This document shows, piece by piece, positions 1 to 5,426 of a DNA stretch of 7,627 nucleotides (positions within the stretch are counted from its first letter, which is position 1; the number at the start of each line of letters is the position of its first letter). Under the pieces are notes generated by a model that was not told the origin of the DNA, made no database searches, and saw only the letters and a list, made by a program, of their open reading frames with translations. Source of the stretch: Clostridia bacterium (GTDB lineage Bacteria; Bacillota; Clostridia; Christensenellales; HGM11417); assembly GCA_017407365.1 (NCBI GenBank), contig JAFQWR010000237.1, positions 1 to 7,627 of the forward strand. The letters are read 5' to 3'. Both the position numbers and the translations under genes were made by a program.

Positions 1-1
1 G

Positions 2-169
2 ACGGTTCAGTGCGCTTGCGGCGCTACCTTTACGTCCGGCTCTACCAAAAAGGGCGACACGATTAAAGTAGATATCTGCAGCAACTGCCATCCTTACTTC
101 ACCGGCAAGCAAAAGCTGGTAGACACGGGCGGTCGCGTGGATAAGTTCAAAAAAAGATACGGTCTGTAA
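2..169 (+). CDS. rpmE: Ribosomal protein L31 (bL31), C-terminal part, start outside window
   Basis: The window opens inside this gene; 55 codons remain before the TAA stop. The product is a small protein of the large ribosomal subunit. The visible sequence carries both halves of the zinc site of the Cys-containing L31 type: CACG near the start and CSNCH in the middle, so all four cysteines are present. The run HPYFTGKQKLVDTGGRV and the end KKRYGL are typical of the family. L31 is usually about 65-70 residues, so roughly 12 N-terminal residues (normally including IHP) are missing off the left edge. The gene is followed directly by terminators, so it probably ends its transcript. rpmE next to DUF1385, prmC and prfA is a familiar clostridial gene order. 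Confidence 0.96.
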   Translation, partial: TVQCACGATFTSGSTKKGDTIKVDICSNCHPYFTGKQKLVDTGGRVDKFKKRYGL

Positions 170-176
170 GATTACC

Positions 177-201
177 GCCGCCCTTAGCGGCCGGCTTTTT
201 T
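177..201 (+). terminator. Rho-independent terminator after rpmE
   Basis: GCCGCC (177-182) can pair with GG-C-CGGC (189-195) with one bulged base and a six-base loop, directly followed by six T residues (196-201). It starts 8 bases after the rpmE stop. The fold is read by eye. Confidence 0.75.
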
Positions 202-230
202 ACGGAGCAATGCACACAGCAAACAGTAAA

Positions 231-260
231 AAAGGGTCGCCGCAAATGGCGGTCTTTTTT
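231..260 (+). terminator. Second tandem terminator after rpmE
   Basis: CGCC (238-241) pairs with GGCG (248-251) around the loop GCAAAT. The stem can extend through G-U and A-U pairs between AAAGGGT and GGTCTTTTTT, which gives an A-rich 5' side and a T-run 3' side. It lies about 30 bases beyond the first terminator, so rpmE seems well insulated from the next operon. Core pairing is only four strong pairs, hence lower confidence. Confidence 0.55.
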
Positions 261-460
261 GCTATTTACGGCTTTTTACAGCGCTGACCGCGCAAACCTT
301 CCAAAAGCCGACCTGCCCCGCTGCATCATGGGGCTTACAAAAATTATACAGAAGGGCAACCGCTCTTCTTGTGCAGCAGCCCCGCAAGGCTCTGCAATAG
401 AAATGCATGGCAAGCATCCTTGCCTTTGCCCGTTGCGGCACACGCAACGTAAGGAGATTT
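261..460 (+). promoter_or_regulatory. Structured leader upstream of the DUF1385-PrmC gene
   Basis: These 200 bases hold no convincing gene. Three hairpins can be drawn: GCCCC (315-319) with GGGGC (330-334); TGCAGcAGCC (372-381, one bulged C) with GGCTCTGCA (388-396), loop CCGCAA; and a perfect 7-bp stem CGTTGCG (431-437) with CGCAACG (443-449), loop GCACA. The last ends one base before the ribosome binding site AAGGAG (451-456), so it could limit or set translation of the gene at 461. None has a T-run, so they are not terminators. No known riboswitch class is recognised. The operon promoter should be here or just upstream, but I find only a poor candidate (TATACA at 345-350, no good -35). Confidence 0.4.
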
Positions 461-2173
461 ATGAAAAAGGAAAAACAAAACAAATCCGCTGAATGCCCCG
501 TGCGCAATACGGGTATCGGCGGTCAGGCCGTTATCGAGGGCGTTATGATGCGCGGCGAGCAGGGCATGGCTCTTGCCGTACGCGACAGCGAGGGCGTTAT
601 CCGCGTTTCCCGCAAGCGCATGACTCCTCTTTCCAAAAAAGGCTTCTGGTTCAACTTCCCCATTATCCGCGGCGCCGTACGCTTCGTTTGCAACATGATT
701 GACGGCGTTAAAACGCTGATGAAATCGGCTGACGTCTTTGGCGAATCGGAGCCGAGCAAAGCAGAAAAATGGGTCAGCGAAAAAATGCACGTCGACCTGA
801 TGAGCGTTGTAACCACCTTTTCGCTCGTCTTAGGGCTTGCGCTTTCGGTATTTTTATATATCGTTCTGCCCAACCTGATTCTCAGCCTGTTCCAGAAGCT
901 GATTCCCACCCTTGGCGAGGGCTGGCAGCAGTTCATTCTTGCATTCAGCAAGCTTGCCATTATGACAGCATATCTGATGCTCGTATCGCTGATGAAGGAC
1001 ATCAAGCGCACCTTTATGTACCACGGCGCAGAGCATCGCACCATAAACTGCTACGAAAAGGGCTTGCCTCTCACCGTGGAAAACGTGCAGAAGCAAACCA
1101 CCTTCCACAACCGCTGCGGCACCACCTTCCTGTTTTTAACCATTCTGGTCAGCGTGTTCGTTTCCTTCCTGCTGGGTGTGGATGACCCCGCATGGCTGCG
1201 CGTGCTGAAGCGTCTTGCAACCCTGCCCGTTACGGCAGGTCTTGCATACGAGCTGTTAAAGGCACTTGCCAAAACGGACTTCCCTCTGCTCTATCCCTTA
1301 AAGCTGCCCGGAATGCTGATGCAAAAAATCACCACCCGTCCCCCTACGGACGATATGGCTGAGGTTGCCATCGCATCCTTCCTTGCCGCACTTGAGCTGG
1401 ACGAGGATCCCAACGCAGCAGAATTCGACTTTGAACAGCCCAGATCCTACAAGCAGGTACGTGCCGAGGCGGAAGCAATTCTTGCCGGCGTAGACGAGGC
1501 AGACGTCGATTGGATTTTCTGCGCCGCATTGAAAAGCACGCGCGCCGCTCTTGCCATGAGAGAAAAGGTTTCTCCCAAGGAATATGCAAATATCATCAAA
1601 ATGGCAAAGGAGCGTGCCACGGGCAAGCCCCTGCAATACATTCTGGGCAACACCTGCTTCTACGGCTACGACTTCACCGTTACCCCCGACGTTCTCATCC
1701 CCCGCTTTGAAACGGAGCTTCTTGCAGATTACGCCATCAAGCTGGTAAACGAAAACAGCTCTGTGCTGGATCTTTGCACGGGCAGCGGATGCATCGGTAT
1801 CACCGTGCAGAAAAAAACGGGCGCAAGAGTGACGCTTGCCGACATCTCCCGCAAGGCACTTGCCGTTGCAGAGCAGAACGCCGTTGCATTAAACGCACCG
1901 GTTGCCCTTGTGGAAACGGATTTCTTCAGCAATTTAAGCCGTAGCTACGATCTGATTACCTGCAATCCCCCGTATATCCGCACGGATGACGTAGAGCTCC
2001 TCTCCCCCACCGTACGCGATTACGAGCCCCGCATCGCCTTGGACGGCGGAAAGGACGGCTTGGATTGCTATCGCATTTTAGCCGCCGAGGCCGCACGTCA
2101 CCTGATCTCTTATGGCTATCTTCTTTTAGAGGTGGGTATGGTTCAGGCGCAAGACGTTAAGGCTCTTTTGTAA
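461..2173 (+). CDS. prmC: DUF1385 membrane protein fused to release-factor glutamine methyltransferase PrmC (PrmC end cut by in-frame stop)
   Basis: 570 residues from ATG 461, chosen for the AAGGAG at 451-456; an in-frame ATG at 407 has no such site. Residues 1-315 are a DUF1385 (YqhQ-like) protein of unknown role: GGQAVIEGVMMRG (20-32), YHGAEHRTINCYE (187-199) and hydrophobic segments near 115-145, 155-178 and 221-240, so membrane-bound. Residues 329-570 are PrmC, which uses S-adenosylmethionine to methylate the glutamine of the GGQ motif of RF1/RF2. Its N-terminal helical part covers about 329-395, then IPRFETE (413-419, usually IPRPETE), SAM loop DLCTGSGCIG (437-446), D461 and catalytic NPPY (502-505). 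The frame stops at VKALL, about 25 residues short of a normal PrmC. The missing end, KDFEVSILKDFDRVERFIKAR, continues in the same frame after the TAA. The truncated product alone lacks the last Rossmann strands and may be poorly active. Confidence 0.9.
   Translation: MKKEKQNKSAECPVRNTGIGGQAVIEGVMMRGEQGMALAVRDSEGVIRVSRKRMTPLSKKGFWFNFPIIRGAVRFVCNMIDGVKTLMKSADVFGESEPSKAEKWVSEKMHVDLMSVVTTFSLVLGLALSVFLYIVLPNLILSLFQKLIPTLGEGWQQFILAFSKLAIMTAYLMLVSLMKDIKRTFMYHGAEHRTINCYEKGLPLTVENVQKQTTFHNRCGTTFLFLTILVSVFVSFLLGVDDPAWLRVLKRLATLPVTAGLAYELLKALAKTDFPLLYPLKLPGMLMQKITTRPPTDDMAEVAIASFLAALELDEDPNAAEFDFEQPRSYKQVRAEAEAILAGVDEADVDWIFCAALKSTRAALAMREKVSPKEYANIIKMAKERATGKPLQYILGNTCFYGYDFTVTPDVLIPRFETELLADYAIKLVNENSSVLDLCTGSGCIGITVQKKTGARVTLADISRKALAVAEQNAVALNAPVALVETDFFSNLSRSYDLITCNPPYIRTDDVELLSPTVRDYEPRIALDGGKDGLDCYRILAAEAARHLISYGYLLLEVGMVQAQDVKALL
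2171..2173 (+). other. In-frame TAA separating PrmC from its own C-terminal strands
   Basis: The frame reads CTT TTG TAA AAG GAC TTT GAG GTG AGC, giving VKALL-stop-KDFEVSILKDFDRVERFIKARKRS. Both sides are in the same frame, so only one codon breaks the protein. The part after the stop matches the usual PrmC C-terminus (E. coli PrmC ends in a comparable VETCRDYGDNERV segment). Neighbouring genes also end in TAA and RF1 is encoded nearby, so TAA is a normal stop here. AAAAGGA (2172-2178) just after the stop could act as a ribosome binding site for GTG 2186. Confidence 0.9.
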
Positions 2174-2185
2174 AAGGACTTTGAG

Positions 2186-2830
2186 GTGAGCATCTTAAAG
2201 GACTTCGACCGCGTAGAGCGATTTATCAAGGCAAGAAAGAGAAGCGGCGAGGCACCCGCAGAGCCTGCTCCCACCGATACCACAAAAACCACCTACTACT
2301 ATAAGGAAATCCTTCCCGATTCCGTATACGAGGACGGCTTACTTTATGAGCCTGTCACCGAAAGCACCATTCCCACCCTTGCCGCTGTTGCCGACGCCGT
2401 CTGGCACGAGGCATTCCCCGATATTATTTCGGAGGAGCAGATCAATTATATGCTGAAAAAGTATCAGTCGCCCAAGGCAATTGCCCGTCAGTTTGCCGAA
2501 GGCTTCAAATATTACTTTGTTAAGCAGAACGACCAGATCATCGGCTACGTGGGTATGCAGGTGCAGGAGGACGATATCCTGTATCTGAGCAAATTCTATC
2601 TGCTTGCCCCCTACCGCGGTGTGGGAAACGCCTCCCGTATGATGCGCTTTGTCTGCCGCTACGGCATTGAGCGCAATCTGAAATGCGTCTGCCTTACCAC
2701 CAACCGCAACAATCTGCGCTCGCAGGGCTTCTACGAGCACATCGGCTTCAAGAAGATTTTTGAGGAAAAAACGGACATTGGCGAGGGCTTCGTCATGGAT
2801 GACTTCATCTACCAGATCAATCTGCAATAA
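2186..2830 (+). CDS. GNAT-family N-acetyltransferase carrying the PrmC C-terminal tail at its N-terminus
   Basis: 214 residues if started at GTG 2186, with AAAAGGA seven bases upstream. Residues 1-18 (SILKDFDRVERFIKARK) are the last strands of PrmC, not part of an acetyltransferase. Residues 19-50 are a Pro/Ala/Thr-rich linker. Residues 51-214 are a GNAT domain that would move an acetyl group from acetyl-CoA to an unknown amine: the acetyl-CoA loop RGVGNA (144-149) after the strand ILYLSKFYLL, then TTNRNNLRSQGFYEHIGF (171-188), the standard N-x-x-N and FYE-x-x-GF end. Between the TAA and the GNAT domain there is no other ATG, GTG or TTG in frame, which implies that this was written as the tail of a DUF1385-PrmC-GNAT fusion. 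It lies in frame with the upstream gene, and luxS follows 18 bases later. The substrate cannot be told from sequence. Confidence 0.85.
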   Translation: MSILKDFDRVERFIKARKRSGEAPAEPAPTDTTKTTYYYKEILPDSVYEDGLLYEPVTESTIPTLAAVADAVWHEAFPDIISEEQINYMLKKYQSPKAIARQFAEGFKYYFVKQNDQIIGYVGMQVQEDDILYLSKFYLLAPYRGVGNASRMMRFVCRYGIERNLKCVCLTTNRNNLRSQGFYEHIGFKKIFEEKTDIGEGFVMDDFIYQINLQ

Positions 2831-2848
2831 GGCTATGGGAGGAAACAA

Positions 2849-3277
2849 ATGGATACCATCAAAAGCTTTACCTTAGACCACGACGAAATCGTGCCCGGCA
2901 TCTATTGCCTGGGCGAAGCAAACGGCGTAGTGACGTATGACCTCCGCTTCAAGGTACCCAACGGCGGCGATTATCTTTCTTATGCCGCCCTGCATTCCAT
3001 CGAGCATCTGTTTGCAACCGTGATCCGCAACGGACCGTTGAAGGATAAGGTGGTTTACTTCGGGCCCATGGGCTGCCGCACGGGCTGCTATCTGCTCCTC
3101 TACGGCGTACAGGAAAAGGAAGCCAAAGAGGCTACCGTATGGGCTTTGGAGCAATGTCTGCTGCTTGACGAGGTTCCCGGAACGGAAAAGAAGCAGTGCG
3201 GCAACTATCTGGAGCACGACCTCATTGGCGCCAAAAAAGAAATTCAGGCATATCTTGCCGTACTGAAAGGGGAGTAA
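2849..3277 (+). CDS. luxS: S-ribosylhomocysteine lyase LuxS
   Basis: 142 residues, start set by GGGAGGA (2837-2843). LuxS cleaves S-ribosylhomocysteine to homocysteine and DPD, the precursor of autoinducer-2, in the cytosolic recycling of S-adenosylhomocysteine left by methyltransferases. The family's metal site is complete: HSIEH (H49, E52, H53) and C117 in CGNYLEHDL. C76 in GPMGCRTG matches the catalytic cysteine known from Bacillus LuxS (C84). At 142 residues it belongs to the shorter, clostridial-like form (B. subtilis about 157). The gene sits between the PrmC/GNAT frames and prfA, with only two bases between its stop and the prfA start, so it is surely co-transcribed. Its enzyme partner Pfs (SAH nucleosidase) is not in the window. 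Whether it serves signalling or only recycling cannot be told. Confidence 0.97.
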   Translation: MDTIKSFTLDHDEIVPGIYCLGEANGVVTYDLRFKVPNGGDYLSYAALHSIEHLFATVIRNGPLKDKVVYFGPMGCRTGCYLLLYGVQEKEAKEATVWALEQCLLLDEVPGTEKKQCGNYLEHDLIGAKKEIQAYLAVLKGE

Positions 3278-3279
3278 GC

Positions 3280-4350
3280 ATGTTTGAAAAGCTACTTGCT
3301 ATGAAAAAACGTCGCGCAGAGATCGAAACACAGCTTTCCGATCCCGCTGTTTTAAGCCGCCAGGAGGAATATAAGGCACTCACCAAGGAGCACGCCTCCT
3401 TAAGCCCTGCTTGCGACGCCTACGAGGAATATCTTGCTCTTGCCGCCGAAAAGGAGGCAGCCACCGAAACGTACGAGCAGGAAACGGACAAGGAAATGCG
3501 CGAGCTTTTATACGGCGAAATCGGAGAGCTTTCCGAGCGCATTGAGCAAAAAACGGAAGAGCTGAAAATTCTTCTCCTGCCCAAGGACCCCAACGACGAA
3601 AAGAACGTCATTCTGGAAATCCGTGGCGGCGCAGGCGGAGACGAGGCAGCTCTGTTTGGCGCAGACCTTCTGAAAACCTACCTCCGCTATGCCGAAAAGG
3701 TCGGCTGGAAGACGGAGGAAATGGACGCAACCGTAACCGAGCTTGGCGGCGTGAAGGAGGCGGTTTACCTGATCGTGGGTAAGGGCGCGTATTCCAAGCT
3801 GAAATACGAATCGGGCGTGCATCGCGTACAGCGCGTGCCCGAAACGGAATCTCAGGGACGCATCCACACCAGCACCGTTACCGTAGCCGTTATGCCCGAG
3901 GCCGAGGAGGTTGAGGTCAATATCAACGAAAACGATCTTTCCATTGACACCTACCGTTCGGGTGGCGCAGGCGGTCAGCACGTAAACAAAACGGAATCCG
4001 CCATCCGCATTACCCATATTCCCACGGGTATTGTGGTGCAATGCCAGGACGAGCGCTCGCAAATCAAAAACCGTGAAAAGGCAATGAAGGTGCTTGCCTC
4101 CCGTCTTTATGACTACTACGCACAGGCAGAAAACGCTAAAATTGCCGCAGACCGCAAGCAGATGGTCGGCACAGGTGACCGCAGCGAGCGCATCCGCACC
4201 TACAACTTCCCCCAGGGCCGTGTGACCGATCACCGCATCGGACTGACCCTTTACTCGTTGGACACCTTTATGATGGGTGATATCGACGAAATGCTGGAGG
4301 GCCTTGCCTTAGCAGACCGCAAAATGCAGCTTTCGGGTGAGGATAAATAA
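3280..4350 (+). CDS. prfA: Peptide chain release factor 1 (RF1)
   Basis: 356 residues, the normal RF1 length. ATG 3280 is chosen because AAAGGGGAG (3266-3274) precedes it; an in-frame extension back to 3196 would lie within luxS and adds unrelated residues. RF1 reads UAA and UAG in the ribosomal A site and triggers release of the finished protein. The codon-reading tripeptide is P187-E188-T189 in RVPETESQGRIHTST (PAT in E. coli, so a permitted PxT variant that rules out RF2, which has SPF). The GGQ catalytic motif lies at 231-233 in SGGAGGQHVNKTES; Q233 is the residue methylated by PrmC, encoded upstream in the same operon. The N-terminal third is charged and helical, as in the family. No terminator is visible after the stop, so transcription may continue into the next gene. 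Confidence 0.98.
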   Translation: MFEKLLAMKKRRAEIETQLSDPAVLSRQEEYKALTKEHASLSPACDAYEEYLALAAEKEAATETYEQETDKEMRELLYGEIGELSERIEQKTEELKILLLPKDPNDEKNVILEIRGGAGGDEAALFGADLLKTYLRYAEKVGWKTEEMDATVTELGGVKEAVYLIVGKGAYSKLKYESGVHRVQRVPETESQGRIHTSTVTVAVMPEAEEVEVNINENDLSIDTYRSGGAGGQHVNKTESAIRITHIPTGIVVQCQDERSQIKNREKAMKVLASRLYDYYAQAENAKIAADRKQMVGTGDRSERIRTYNFPQGRVTDHRIGLTLYSLDTFMMGDIDEMLEGLALADRKMQLSGEDK

Positions 4351-4392
4351 GGAAAAACTGTTTTTGTTTTATACTTTTATAGGAGAACAACT

Positions 4393-5115
4393 ATGCCTTT
4401 TTTAATAGCACTTGGATGTATTATCCTGATTCTCATAGCATGGATAAGAACTCCGAAAGGCAAAGGCTGGCTTGGAGAGCTTAAGGTAAGATTATTTGTA
4501 GGTAAAACAAAGCCTCAGGAAAGGTATGTCATCAATAATCTTACAATAAGAGTGGATAATACCAAAACCTGTCAGATTGATCACATTGTAATCAACAAAA
4601 ATGGCGTCTACGTCATAGAAACCAAAAACTATTCGGGTCGCATCTATGGACAGGAAAACCACCTTGAGTGGACGCAGGTTTTGAACTACGGCAAAGTCAA
4701 GAACAAGTTTTACAATCCAATTAAGCAAAACAAAACACATCTCTATCACGTATCCAATTTACTCACCGAAAATCTTCCGCTTTTTTCCGCAGTTGTCTTT
4801 ATTCAAGGCAACACCCAATTTATAAACGCTGAAGGAGTATATACTCTTGGCGAACTCAGACGCTTGCTGAAAAGCGACAATAGAAGCACTCTTTCTCCCA
4901 AACAAATGGAATGTGCGTACTCTGCACTAATACATGCAAACGATACTTCTATCAGCAGAAAAGAGCATATTCAAAATATTCGCACCAATCAACAAAATCT
5001 ATCAAACAACATCTGCCCTCGCTGCGGCAAAAAGCTTGTATTGCGCCAAGGAAAGAATGGGAGTTTTATGGGTTGCGAAGCATATCCACAATGTAAATTT
5101 ACAAAAAATATTTAA
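4393..5115 (+). CDS. Membrane-anchored NERD nuclease-domain protein with topoisomerase-type zinc finger
   Basis: 240 residues, start ATG 4393 after AGGAGAA (4381-4387). Residues 2-19 form one membrane helix (FLIALGCIILILIAWI). Residues about 25-135 are a NERD (nuclease-related) domain: GE at 28-29, QIDH with D63, and the ETK pair E76/K78 in GVYVIETKNYSGRIYG, which together give a PD-(D/E)xK-like active-site pattern. The end is a C4 zinc finger of the topoisomerase type: C208 and C211, then C228 and C234 in GCEAYPQC. This TM-NERD-zinc-finger order is a known but poorly understood architecture; nuclease activity is inferred from the fold, not established here. It follows prfA by 42 bases on the same strand but is far more AT-rich, suggesting later acquisition. 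No convincing promoter is seen, so expression may depend on read-through from prfA. A perfect terminator lies about 120 bases beyond its stop. Confidence 0.88.
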   Translation: MPFLIALGCIILILIAWIRTPKGKGWLGELKVRLFVGKTKPQERYVINNLTIRVDNTKTCQIDHIVINKNGVYVIETKNYSGRIYGQENHLEWTQVLNYGKVKNKFYNPIKQNKTHLYHVSNLLTENLPLFSAVVFIQGNTQFINAEGVYTLGELRRLLKSDNRSTLSPKQMECAYSALIHANDTSISRKEHIQNIRTNQQNLSNNICPRCGKKLVLRQGKNGSFMGCEAYPQCKFTKNI

Positions 5116-5120
5116 ATCTG

Positions 5121-5194
5121 AAGAACAAGCAGCTACCGGAAAACCATGATAATGCATTTCTCTTGTAAACGTTGAGTTTTGTTTACTGCTTGTT
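5121..5194. repeat. AACAAGCAG / CTGCTTGTT inverted pair
   Basis: AACAAGCAG (5124-5132) and CTGCTTGTT (5186-5194) are exact inverse copies 53 bases apart. The longer AAGAACAAGC (5121-5130) also has an exact inverse copy at 5325-5334. The core AACAAGC/GCTTGTT occurs four times between 5120 and 5360. It is too short to name as a known element. Confidence 0.5.
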
Positions 5195-5235
5195 GGTCAT
5201 AAACACCGAAGTTAACACAAGATCTTACAAAAACC

Positions 5236-5271
5236 AAAATCGGAGGTTCAACAGAACCTCCGATTTTCTTT
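5236..5271. terminator. Perfect bidirectional terminator
   Basis: AAAATCGGAGGTTC (5236-5249) and GAACCTCCGATTTT (5254-5267) form an uninterrupted 14-bp stem with loop AACA. The T-rich 3' side continues on the + strand (TTTTCTTTTATTT), and the - strand reads TTTTGGTTTTTG after the stem, so it can stop the NERD transcript from the left and the AbiH transcript from the right. Confidence 0.92.
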
Positions 5272-5323
5272 TATTTCCTCTAAAAATCTCTTGAAATCTC
5301 GCGTTTTCACAATAAACATAATA

Positions 5324-5359
5324 GGCTTGTTCTTCCCTGCTTCGAGGGTTGAACAAGCC
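5324..5359. repeat. Hairpin-forming inverted repeat
   Basis: GGCTTGTTC (5324-5332) pairs with GAACAAGCC (5351-5359). Inside, after a two-base mismatch, CCCT (5335-5338) pairs with AGGG (5345-5348) around GCTTCG. No T-run adjoins either side, so it is not a typical terminator. Confidence 0.75.
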
Positions 5360-5369
5360 CATTTTCGCC

Positions 5370-5390
5370 TTTGACCACATGTTTGACCAC
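5370..5390. repeat. Direct repeat TTTGACCAC x2
   Basis: TTTGACCAC occurs at 5370-5378 and again at 5382-5390, separated by ATG. On the - strand it reads GTGGTCAAA twice. It lies between the AbiH stop and the 5324-5359 hairpin. It could be a recombination-site or integrase-tail remnant, but no integrase is present. Confidence 0.6.
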
Positions 5391-5426
5391 TTAGGGAGAT
5401 TTTTGGCTTATTTTCGTGTTCTTTGT

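Larger units (their letters stand above)
5116..5426. other. Gene-free stretch between converging genes
   Basis: About 310 bases with no supported gene between the NERD gene (+) and the AbiH gene (-). It contains a perfect bidirectional terminator (5236-5267), a second hairpin (5324-5359), short inverted pairs around AACAAGC, and a direct repeat of TTTGACCAC. GTAAAC (5165-5170) and GTTTAC (5181-5186) form another small hairpin. Confidence 0.7.

Noticed and set aside
407..460. Upstream in-frame ATG 407 as start of the DUF1385-PrmC protein
   Set aside because: No ribosome binding site before it, and the extra residues cross the 431-449 hairpin. ATG 461 follows AAGGAG and begins the normal family sequence.
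2171..2173. TAA as a reassigned sense codon
   Set aside because: rpmE, the GNAT frame, luxS, prfA, the NERD gene and the AbiH gene all end in TAA at the expected place, and an RF1 able to read UAA is encoded here.
2160..2190. Frameshift as the cause of the PrmC break
   Set aside because: The frames before and after the stop are identical. Two compensating single-base errors in the T and A runs around 2166-2175 could also explain it, but one substitution is simpler.
3196..3279. In-frame extension of prfA into luxS
   Set aside because: It would overlap the conserved LuxS end, and the added residues are unlike RF1; ATG 3280 has an excellent ribosome binding site and gives the standard RF1 length.
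523..4233. Long open frames on the minus strand opposite the operon
   Set aside because: They are antisense to strongly conserved proteins, contain no recognisable domains and arise from GC-rich codon use.
4370..4375. TATACT as -10 of a promoter for the NERD gene
   Set aside because: No -35 at a proper distance, and the predicted start would remove the ribosome binding site at 4381-4387.
5225..5380. 51-codon minus-strand open frame between AbiH and the NERD gene
   Set aside because: It runs through a perfect terminator stem and a second hairpin and has no ribosome binding site that I can support.
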